A model generated the notes under the pieces. It saw only the letters and a list, made by a program, of their open reading frames with translations. It made no database searches and was not told where the DNA came from. A stretch of 38,489 nucleotides of DNA from Oscillospiraceae bacterium. Its GTDB lineage: Bacteria; Bacillota; Clostridia; Oscillospirales; Oscillospiraceae. Location of the stretch: NCBI GenBank assembly GCA_022797115.1, contig JAAWKB010000011.1:1-38489 (forward strand), read 5' to 3'. Below, piece after piece: positions 32,400 to 38,489 of the stretch; the first letter of the stretch is position 1; each line of letters opens with the position of its first letter. The position numbers and the translations under genes were made by a program.

Positions 32400-33689
32400 A
32401 TGAAAAGAAGATTCCCCCGCATGATAGCGGCGGCGTTGGCGCTCACGCTGCTGCTGTCGGTCACTGGGTGCGGCTCGTCAGACGGCAAGACCCACCTGAC
32501 CTTCCAGATCTGGGACATCGCCCAGCGGGACGGGATGCAGGCCATGTGCGACGCCTACACAGCCCAGCACCCAGATGTGGTCATTGAGGTGCAGGTCACC
32601 AGCTGGAGCGAATATTGGACCAAGCTGGAGGCCGCCGCCGAGAGCAATACCATGCCCGACATCTATTGGATGCATACCGACCAGATCCTGTACTACGCGG
32701 ACTTCGGCATCCTGGCGGATCTGACAGACCTCTACGATGCAGAGGACCCCAATTTCTATGCGGACCACTATTCCGAGATCTCCCTGAGCAACGCCAGCGG
32801 CACGGACGGCAAGCTCTACGGCGTGCCAAAGGACAAGGATAACGTCCTGCTGGTCTACAACAAGGAGATGTTCGACGCGGCCGGGGTGGCCTACCCCGAC
32901 GAGAGCTGGACCTGGGACGACATGGAGGCCGCCTCCGCCCAGATCTACCAGAAAACCGGCAAGTACGGCTATATGGCCTACAGCGACGAGCAGCTGGGCT
33001 ACTGGAATTTTGTCTATCAGAACGGCGGCTACATCCTCGATGAAAACAACGTCTACGCTGGCTACACCCAGCCCGCCACGGCGGAGGCGATCAAGTATTA
33101 CGTCGGCCTCCAGCAAAACGACTGGTGCCCCAACCAGGCCTACTTTGCTGAGACAACCCCCGGCACCGCTTTCTTCTCCGAGCAGGGCGCCATGTTCCTG
33201 GAGGGCAACTGGAACCTGCTCAACGAGCTGAAGAACTACCCGGAAATGGTGGGCAAGTGGGATATCGCCGTGCTGCCCAAGTGCCCCAACCCCGTCAGCG
33301 GCGACGGGCGGGCCACCATCTCCAACGGCCTGTGCTACTCCACCGCCGCCAAGGGGAAGAACCTGGAGGTTGTCAAGGACGTGCTCCGCTTCTTCGGCAG
33401 CGAGGAGGGCCAGCGCATCCAGGGCGAGTCCGGCGCGGCCATCCCCGCCTATAACGGCCTGGAGGACACCTGGTCCACCGTGTTCCAGCAGTTTGACTAC
33501 ATGATTGACGTGCAGAAGTGCTACGACCAGTTCGACTATGTGGTGCAGTACATCAACAACGCCACCCGGCGCAAGTGGAAGTCCACGGTTGCCGACGAGA
33601 TGGTGCGCATCTACAACGGCGCGGACATCGACCAGAGCCTTGCACATATGCAGGAGATCGCGGACAGCTATGTCGAGTCCGCGTCCTGA
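32400..33689 (+). CDS. Sugar ABC transporter substrate-binding lipoprotein
   Basis: A 429-residue extracellular binding protein of the CUT1 type (family 1). The signal peptide ends in a lipobox LSVTGC with the lipidated Cys24, so it is tethered to the outer face of the membrane. The mature part has the usual features of the fold: HLTFQIWDI near the start, SWSEYWTKLEAAAESNTMPD near residue 65, and KDKDNVLLVYNKEMFDAAGV near 145. It captures an oligosaccharide, probably an alpha-galactoside given the alpha-galactosidase downstream. The ATG at 32400 has AGAGGAG nine bases upstream. It is first of a three-gene transporter run with short spacers. Confidence 0.93.
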   Translation: MKRRFPRMIAAALALTLLLSVTGCGSSDGKTHLTFQIWDIAQRDGMQAMCDAYTAQHPDVVIEVQVTSWSEYWTKLEAAAESNTMPDIYWMHTDQILYYADFGILADLTDLYDAEDPNFYADHYSEISLSNASGTDGKLYGVPKDKDNVLLVYNKEMFDAAGVAYPDESWTWDDMEAASAQIYQKTGKYGYMAYSDEQLGYWNFVYQNGGYILDENNVYAGYTQPATAEAIKYYVGLQQNDWCPNQAYFAETTPGTAFFSEQGAMFLEGNWNLLNELKNYPEMVGKWDIAVLPKCPNPVSGDGRATISNGLCYSTAAKGKNLEVVKDVLRFFGSEEGQRIQGESGAAIPAYNGLEDTWSTVFQQFDYMIDVQKCYDQFDYVVQYINNATRRKWKSTVADEMVRIYNGADIDQSLAHMQEIADSYVESAS

Positions 33690-33717
33690 TAGGGATATTC
33701 GAGAGGAGGGTATTGCT

Positions 33718-34608
33718 TTGCATACAAATAAACTGTCCCGGGCCGCCCGCATTGAGCAGAATTGGGGCTGGTTCATGGTGGCTCCCACCATCATCGGCCT
33801 GCTGGTGCTGAACGTGTGGCCCTTTATCCAGACCATCTACGCCAGCTTCTGTGAGCACCTGGGCTTCGGCCATTACAAGTTCATCGGCCTAGGCAATTAC
33901 ATCAACATGTTCCAGAACGCCGAGTTCTGGAAAGCCACCGGCAACACGCTGCTCTTTTGTGTGCTGACGGTGCCGGTGGGCATCTTCCTGTCGCTGCTGG
34001 TGGCGGTGATGCTCAACGCCAAGGTGAAGTTCAAGGGCGGCTTCCGCACCATCTTCTTCCTGCCCATGGTCTGCGCCCCCGCCGCCGTAACCATGGTCTG
34101 GCGCTGGATCTTCAACGCGGACTACGGCGTCCTCAACCAGATTTTCGGCACCCATGTCAAGTGGATCACCGACCCCAACGTAGCCCTCATCTCCTGCGCC
34201 ATTGTGGCCATCTGGAGCTCCATCGGCTATGACGCGGTGCTGCTGCTCTCCGGCCTCCAGAACATCTCCAAGTCCTACTACGAGGCCGCCTCCATCGATG
34301 GGGCCAGCAAGATCACGCAGTTTTTCAAGATCACCCTGCCCATGGTCTCCCCCACCCTGTTCGTCACCATGATTATGCGCCTGATGGCCTCCATCAAGGT
34401 CTACGACCTGATCTATATGATGGTGGAGGAGACCAACCCGGCGCTGACCAACGTGCAGAGCCTCATCTACCTGTTCTACCGTGAGTCCTTCGTGGCCGGC
34501 AGCCGCGGCTCCGGCTCGGCCATCGCAGTATGGACGGTGCTGATTATCGGCATTGCCACCCTCTTCCAGTTCTGGGGCCAGAAGAAGTGGGTTAACTACG
34601 AGATTTAA
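33718..34608 (+). CDS. Sugar ABC transporter permease (MalF/MsmF-like)
   Basis: A 296-residue inner-membrane permease with six hydrophobic segments (first about 17-42, then 74-100, 110-133, 155-180, 205-228 and 262-288). The EAA loop that contacts the ATPase is at about 189-209 (EAASIDGASKITQFFKITLP). The start is a TTG at 33718: GAGAGGAGGG lies just upstream and no ATG fits. It is 28 bp after the binding protein gene and 13 bp before the second permease. Confidence 0.93.
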   Translation: MHTNKLSRAARIEQNWGWFMVAPTIIGLLVLNVWPFIQTIYASFCEHLGFGHYKFIGLGNYINMFQNAEFWKATGNTLLFCVLTVPVGIFLSLLVAVMLNAKVKFKGGFRTIFFLPMVCAPAAVTMVWRWIFNADYGVLNQIFGTHVKWITDPNVALISCAIVAIWSSIGYDAVLLLSGLQNISKSYYEAASIDGASKITQFFKITLPMVSPTLFVTMIMRLMASIKVYDLIYMMVEETNPALTNVQSLIYLFYRESFVAGSRGSGSAIAVWTVLIIGIATLFQFWGQKKWVNYEI

Positions 34609-34621
34609 GGAGGGATTACAG

Positions 34622-35461
34622 ATGAACACAAAATCCTTGGAACGCTCCCAAAAGACCGGGAAAATCGTCACCTATGCGGCGCTGGTGATCGGTTCCATCA
34701 TCATGGTCTTCCCCTTTATGTGGATGATCCTCACCAGCTCCAAGACTGTGTCGGAGAGTATGCAGGTGCCCCCCACCATCTTCCCCAACACGATCATGCT
34801 GGACAACTTCTTTGAGGCGGTCAAGAGCCTGCCCTTCGTGAGCATGTATGCCAACACGATCCTGATGATTGTCTTCCGTGTGGTATTCGCGGTGCTCTTC
34901 AGCTCCATGGCTGGCTACGCCTTTGCCAAGCTGCACTTCAAGGGCAAGAACCTCCTGTTCGGCATTGTGCTGATGCAGATGATGCTGCCCAGCCAGATCT
35001 TCATCATCCCCCAGTATCAGATGGTGGCCAAGCTGGGCATCGCCAACTCCATCGCGGCCCTGGTCTTCCCCGGCCTGGTCAGCGCCTTCGGTACCTTCTT
35101 CCTGCGCCAGGCCTACCTGGGCATCCCCAATGAGGTGGCGGAGGCGGCCTTCCTGGACGGCTGCAACCAGTGGCAGACCTTCACCAAGGTCATGTTCCCC
35201 CTGACCAGCTCCTCGGTGGCGGCCCTGACCGTGTTCACGGCAGTGTTTGCCTACAGCGACCTGATGTGGCCGTTGGTCGTCAACTCCGACCTGAAGATGA
35301 TGACCCTGTCCTCCGGCCTTGCCACCCTGCGCGGCCAGTTCTCCACCAACTTCCCGGTCCTGATGGCCGGTTCCCTGCTGGCTATGCTCCCCATGGTCAT
35401 CCTCTACCTCTTCTTCCAGAAGCAGTTCATTGAGGGCATCGCCATGACCGGCGGGAAGTAA
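34622..35461 (+). CDS. Sugar ABC transporter permease (MalG/MsmG-like)
   Basis: A 279-residue partner permease. Hydrophobic segments lie at about 15-37, 78-100, 109-130, 140-162, 197-217 and 245-268, and the EAA loop is at about 171-193 (EVAEAAFLDGCNQWQTFTKV). It ends in FIEGIAMTGGK, the usual C-terminus of this family. AAGGAGGG precedes the ATG. No ATPase gene follows, so the importer must use a shared MsmX/MsmK-type ATPase encoded elsewhere. Confidence 0.93.
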   Translation: MNTKSLERSQKTGKIVTYAALVIGSIIMVFPFMWMILTSSKTVSESMQVPPTIFPNTIMLDNFFEAVKSLPFVSMYANTILMIVFRVVFAVLFSSMAGYAFAKLHFKGKNLLFGIVLMQMMLPSQIFIIPQYQMVAKLGIANSIAALVFPGLVSAFGTFFLRQAYLGIPNEVAEAAFLDGCNQWQTFTKVMFPLTSSSVAALTVFTAVFAYSDLMWPLVVNSDLKMMTLSSGLATLRGQFSTNFPVLMAGSLLAMLPMVILYLFFQKQFIEGIAMTGGK

Positions 35462-35505
35462 GCGCCCGGCAGACTGCCGAATGGCATCCCCAATCCTCCA
35501 TCCGG

Positions 35506-35540
35506 ACAGCCCCGGCCTGGTTTTGCCGCGCCGGGGCTGT
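35506..35540 (+). terminator. Hairpin between permease and alpha-galactosidase genes
   Basis: An 11-bp perfect stem (ACAGCCCCGGC / GCCGGGGCTGT) around a 13-base loop, followed by TATACCAGAC. With little T tract it may only partly terminate, lowering alpha-galactosidase expression relative to the importer. Confidence 0.55.
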
Positions 35541-35595
35541 TATACCAGACAACAACAGATGGGATTCCCGCCGCAGATTTGTCACATTCAGCCAA

Positions 35596-35624
35596 TTGCG
35601 CCGCGAGGAAAAATCCATTAGAAT
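35596..35624 (+). promoter_or_regulatory. Possible separate promoter of the alpha-galactosidase gene
   Basis: TTGCGC (35596-35601), 17-bp spacer, TAGAAT (35619-35624), 35 bp upstream of the start codon. The AAGGAGG ribosome site follows. Confidence 0.45.
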
Positions 35625-35658
35625 TGCCGCAGAAATACGAGTATAAGGAGGCGTCCAG

Positions 35659-37893
35659 ATGATAACGCATGATGAACGCTCCCACACCCTGACCCTGCAC
35701 ACCCGCCGCACCACCTACCAGATGAAGGTGGACGAGTACCGGGCGCTGCTCCACTGCTACTACGGCCCCCGGGTGGGGGAGGGCGATCTGTCCTACCTGA
35801 TCCAGTACGCCGACCGGGGCTTCTCCCCCAACCCCAACGAAGCCGGGAACCGCCGGGACTACTCCTTAGACACCCTGCCCCAGGAGTATTCCGGCTGCGG
35901 CGTGGGGGATTTCCGCCTGCCTGCGGCTGAGGTGGAGCTCCCGGACGGCAGCCGCCTGCTGGACCTGCGCTATGCGGGCCATGAGATCCGGCAGGGAAAG
36001 TACGCCCTGCCGGGCCTGCCGGCCTTCCACGGCGAGGGGGGCGAGACCCTGTCGGTGCGCCTGCGGGACGCCGCCTCCGGCGTGGAGGTGGAGCTGCTCT
36101 ACGGCGTCTTCGAGGACTTCGACCTCATCACCCGGGCCGCCCGGATCACCAACGGCGGGGCAGCGGCCGTGTCCCTGTGCCGGGCCATGTCCCTGTGCCT
36201 GGACTTTAGCCGGGCAGATCTGGACCTGATCACCTTTGACGGCGGACATGCCCAGGAGCGGAACCTGAACCGCGCCCCGCTGCGCCCCGGCGTGCAGGGC
36301 GTGGGCAGCACGCGGGGCATGTCCAGCCATCAGCACAACCCCTTCGTCATCCTCTGCGAGCGGGACGCCGGGGAGGACCACGGCCTGTGCTACGGCGCTG
36401 CCCTGCTCTACAGCGGGGATTTCCTGGCAGAGGCCGAGCGCAGCCAGTTTGATGATACCCGGCTGATCCTGGGCATCCATCCCCGGAACTTCCGCTGGCC
36501 CCTGGCGCCGGGGGAGTCCTTCTCCACCCCGGAAACGGCGCTGGCCTGCTCCCCTGACGGGCTTGCCCGCCTGACCCACTGCCTCCACCGGGCAGTCCGG
36601 GAGCGCCTGGTCCGCGACCCCTACCGGGGACGCCGCCGCCCGGTGCTGGTGAACAACTGGGAGGCCACTTATTTCGACTTCAATGAGGAGAAGCTGGCCG
36701 CCCTGGCGGAGGTGTCCGCCGGGCTGGGCGCGGAGCTGTTCGTCATGGATGACGGCTGGTTCGGGCAGCGCAGCGACGATATGCGGGGCCTGGGGGACTG
36801 GACTGTCAACCGGGAAAAGCTCCCCAGCGGGCTGGAGGGGCTTGTCCCCCGTATCCAGAAGCTGGGGATGCAGTTCGGCATCTGGGTGGAGCCGGAGATG
36901 GTCAGCGAGGACAGCCAGCTCTACCGCCAGCACCCCGACTGGGCCTTGGCTGTGCCGGGACGGCCGCCGGCGCGCGGGCGTTCCCAGCTGACGCTGGACT
37001 TCGGCCGGCAGGAGGTGCGGGAGTATATCTACGCTGCGCTGCGGAAGGTTCTGGACAGCGCGGAGATCTCTTATGTCAAGTGGGATATGAACCGGTCCCT
37101 GACGGACCTCTGGTCCGCCGCCCTGCCCCCCCAGCGGCAGGGGGAGGTGTGCCACCGGTACACGCTGGGGGTTTATGAGCTGCTGGAGCGGCTGCGCATG
37201 GATTACCCGGGGCTGCTGATTGAGGGCTGCGCCGGAGGCGGCGGGCGGTTTGACCTGGGGATGCTCTATTACACGCCGCAGATCTGGTGCAGCGACAACA
37301 CCGATGCCATCGACCGCCTGCGCATCCAATACGGCACGTCCTTCTGCTATCCGGCAGGCTGCATGGGCTCCCATGTGTCTGTCTCCCCCAACGAGCAGAA
37401 CGGCCGCATCACGCCCCTGGAGACCCGGGGGGTTGTGGCCATGAGCGGTGCCTTTGGCTATGAAATGGACCTGGGGAAGTGCTCCGAGGCAGAAAAATCG
37501 CTCATCAAGGAGCAGATTTCCACCTTCAAGCGGCACTGGCAGCTCATCCAGGAGGGCGACTACTACCGCCTGACAGACCCCTTCCAGGCCCCGGACTGCA
37601 CCGCCTGGCAGTATGTTTCCCAGGATCAGCGGCAGTCCCTGGTCTCCCTGGTCACTGGGAGCGCCCGGGCCTCCCTGCCCTTCCGCACCCTGCGCCTGAA
37701 GGGCCTGGACCCGGCGCGGAAATACCGGGTGAACGGCGGCGAGGCCCTGTATGGCGGGGACCAGCTGCTCTATGGCGGGTATCCCATACCGCCCCTCTGG
37801 GGGGACTACCAGTCCATGCAGCTGTATCTGGAGGCCGCCGAATCATTGTTAACGGAGCGGATAACGGGGTGTCAACCGATCCGCACAATCTGA
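35659..37893 (+). CDS. GH36 alpha-galactosidase
   Basis: A 744-residue cytosolic glycoside hydrolase that removes terminal alpha-1,6-galactose from raffinose, melibiose and related sugars. An N-terminal beta-sandwich (about 1-310) precedes the (beta/alpha)8 catalytic domain, which has MDDGWFG (363-369), the nucleophile Asp476 in YVKWDMNR, and the acid/base Asp546 in CSDNTDAIDR. The 70-residue spacing between the two matches characterised GH36 enzymes. A C-terminal beta domain ends with YQSMQLYLE. There is no signal peptide, so sugars must be imported first, which fits the ABC importer upstream. A hairpin terminator follows eight bases after the stop. Confidence 0.95.
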   Translation: MITHDERSHTLTLHTRRTTYQMKVDEYRALLHCYYGPRVGEGDLSYLIQYADRGFSPNPNEAGNRRDYSLDTLPQEYSGCGVGDFRLPAAEVELPDGSRLLDLRYAGHEIRQGKYALPGLPAFHGEGGETLSVRLRDAASGVEVELLYGVFEDFDLITRAARITNGGAAAVSLCRAMSLCLDFSRADLDLITFDGGHAQERNLNRAPLRPGVQGVGSTRGMSSHQHNPFVILCERDAGEDHGLCYGAALLYSGDFLAEAERSQFDDTRLILGIHPRNFRWPLAPGESFSTPETALACSPDGLARLTHCLHRAVRERLVRDPYRGRRRPVLVNNWEATYFDFNEEKLAALAEVSAGLGAELFVMDDGWFGQRSDDMRGLGDWTVNREKLPSGLEGLVPRIQKLGMQFGIWVEPEMVSEDSQLYRQHPDWALAVPGRPPARGRSQLTLDFGRQEVREYIYAALRKVLDSAEISYVKWDMNRSLTDLWSAALPPQRQGEVCHRYTLGVYELLERLRMDYPGLLIEGCAGGGGRFDLGMLYYTPQIWCSDNTDAIDRLRIQYGTSFCYPAGCMGSHVSVSPNEQNGRITPLETRGVVAMSGAFGYEMDLGKCSEAEKSLIKEQISTFKRHWQLIQEGDYYRLTDPFQAPDCTAWQYVSQDQRQSLVSLVTGSARASLPFRTLRLKGLDPARKYRVNGGEALYGGDQLLYGGYPIPPLWGDYQSMQLYLEAAESLLTERITGCQPIRTI

Positions 37894-37900
37894 ATACGAC

Positions 37901-37943
37901 GCGGCATTCCTCTATCCCGCAGCAGGGAGAAGAGGAATGCCGC
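37901..37943 (+). terminator. Terminator of the alpha-galactosidase gene
   Basis: A 13-bp perfect stem (GCGGCATTCCTCT / AGAGGAATGCCGC) with a 17-base loop, followed by CTTTGTATG, starting eight bases after the stop. Confidence 0.7.
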
Positions 37944-37949
37944 CTTTGT

Positions 37950-38256
37950 ATGCCCCCAGATTTCGCACCAGGGACGAAAAAAGCCCTGTCCTATGCGGCT
38001 GACCGCAGCGCCTATTTCTCCACCCTGGCCACGCACATGAGCGAGCGCGCCTTGGAGGGGTGGCTCGAAAGGGCGAAAGAGGACGAAAATTGGACCTTCC
38101 AATCTATACTGTTCCAGGCGCTGGGCAGGGGCGGGAGAATTTGACGAACTGGAGGAACAGCAGGAGAGGGAATGGGCCGAAGCGCAGGTGTTACAATGGC
38201 TGACAAGGATTATTCCTATCAGGTCCAATAAGTCCTTTTACACATTGAAAAGGTGA
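37950..38256 (+). pseudogene. Frameshifted small hypothetical gene, 5' end unclear
   Basis: From about 37950 one frame codes for an amphipathic helical protein (LSYAADRSAYFSTLATH, then WLERAKEDENWTFQSILFQALG) and hits a stop at 38142-38144. The +1 frame continues in the same style (GEFDELEEQQEREWAEAQVL, then WLTRIIPIRSN) to a stop at 38254-38256. The break lies in a G-rich run near 38122-38134, so one extra base there explains both halves. No ribosome site precedes the first ATG, so the start may be lost too. I do not recognise the family. GC content is lower than in the sugar operon. It is bracketed by two terminators. Confidence 0.5.
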
Positions 38257-38264
38257 TCCATATG

Positions 38265-38308
38265 ATGCGGCGGCTTTGAACGATCAAACGCAAAGCCGCC
38301 GCATTTTT
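38265..38308 (+). terminator. Strong intrinsic terminator
   Basis: A 14-bp perfect stem (ATGCGGCGGCTTTG / CAAAGCCGCCGCAT) with a 12-base loop, ending in TTTTTATT, just after the frameshifted gene. Confidence 0.85.
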
Positions 38309-38408
38309 ATTACTCCCGAATTAGAACATAGGAAATCTGGCTATGTTGAAAGAAAGCGGAGACCTTATCAGGGCAATGTTGTAAGGATCACATAAAAGAA
38401 GCTGTTTT

Positions 38409-38489
38409 ATGGCGGATATCGCGTTTGGTCTGAGGCAAGCTGCCAGAATGGACCGAGAGCTTGAGCGCGTGGTTGAGATATTCATCCGG
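38409..38489 (+). CDS. Possible start of an unidentified gene cut by the window edge
   Basis: An ATG opens a frame of 27 codons (MADIAFGLRQAARMDREL, continuing) that runs off the end. The composition is protein-like, but the upstream AAAAGAAG is a weak ribosome site and nothing identifies the product. The 100 bases before it hold no other feature I can name. Confidence 0.25.
   Translation, partial: MADIAFGLRQAARMDRELERVVEIFIR

Noticed and set aside
35866-37536. 556-codon frame antisense to the alpha-galactosidase
   Set aside because: The sense strand has all GH36 catalytic residues; the antisense frame has no ribosome site or recognisable domain.
1-38489. CRISPR arrays, tRNA or rRNA genes, prophage modules, intact transposases
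   Set aside because: I found no regularly spaced repeats, cloverleaf or rRNA-like stretches, and no integrase, transposase or phage structural signature in any frame.

Overview
The window looks like chromosomal DNA of a GC-rich, anaerobic, spore-forming Clostridia species, most likely a gut member of the Oscillospiraceae (Flavonifractor/Lawsonibacter-like; my inference from gene content, not a database match). Support comes from CwlJ/GerQ spore germination genes, a small clostridial 2[4Fe-4S] ferredoxin, an EFR1 flavodoxin-ferredoxin, ClpC/ClpE ATPases, an ECF transporter core, VanW, DUF5711 and CvpA proteins, strong Shine-Dalgarno sequences and several TTG/GTG starts. I see no rRNA, tRNA, CRISPR array, prophage or intact insertion sequence. 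The two ends (about 1-740 and 37.9-38.5 kb) are visibly less GC-rich and each carries a broken gene.

Layout. 0.2-2.6 kb: a frameshifted remnant of a small exported protein, a nucleotidyltransferase and an EFR1 protein. 2.6-7.1 kb, minus strand: ClpC and a membrane protein of unknown function. 7.2-16.6 kb, plus strand: ferredoxin, VanW protein, SAM methyltransferase, then a tight run ecfA1-ecfA2-ecfT-metallophosphoesterase-truA-DUF5711-cvpA. 16.8-20.6 kb, plus: ClpE-like unfoldase, a four-cysteine mini-protein, and the germination pair cwlJ-gerQ. 20.7-28.5 kb, minus: cardiolipin synthase, then a two-gene export unit made of an MMPL/RND transporter and a 1177-residue surface protein in which a beta-solenoid appears split by a helical arm of about 440 residues. 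28.6-30.7 kb: LarE, DUF3795 and a VTT-domain membrane protein. 30.7-31.2 kb: a cobalamin riboswitch with its own promoter and terminator but no downstream gene in the same direction. 31.2-37.9 kb: a YesL-like (DUF624) gene diverging from an ABC sugar importer (binding protein and two permeases) followed by a GH36 alpha-galactosidase; the divergent intergenic region holds a foldback (MITE-like) element of about 163 bp.

How the genes work together. The importer, YesL-like protein and alpha-galactosidase form an alpha-galactoside (raffinose/melibiose-type) uptake and hydrolysis locus that must borrow its ATPase from elsewhere. EcfA1/A2/T form the energising module for vitamin or metal S-components encoded elsewhere. 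CwlJ and GerQ act together in the spore coat and cortex. ClpC and ClpE are protein quality-control unfoldases that would feed ClpP. The most unusual items are the orphan cobalamin riboswitch pointing antisense into the yesL-like gene, the foldback element with outward promoter-like ends beside it, and the solenoid-plus-arm protein translationally coupled to the MMPL exporter.
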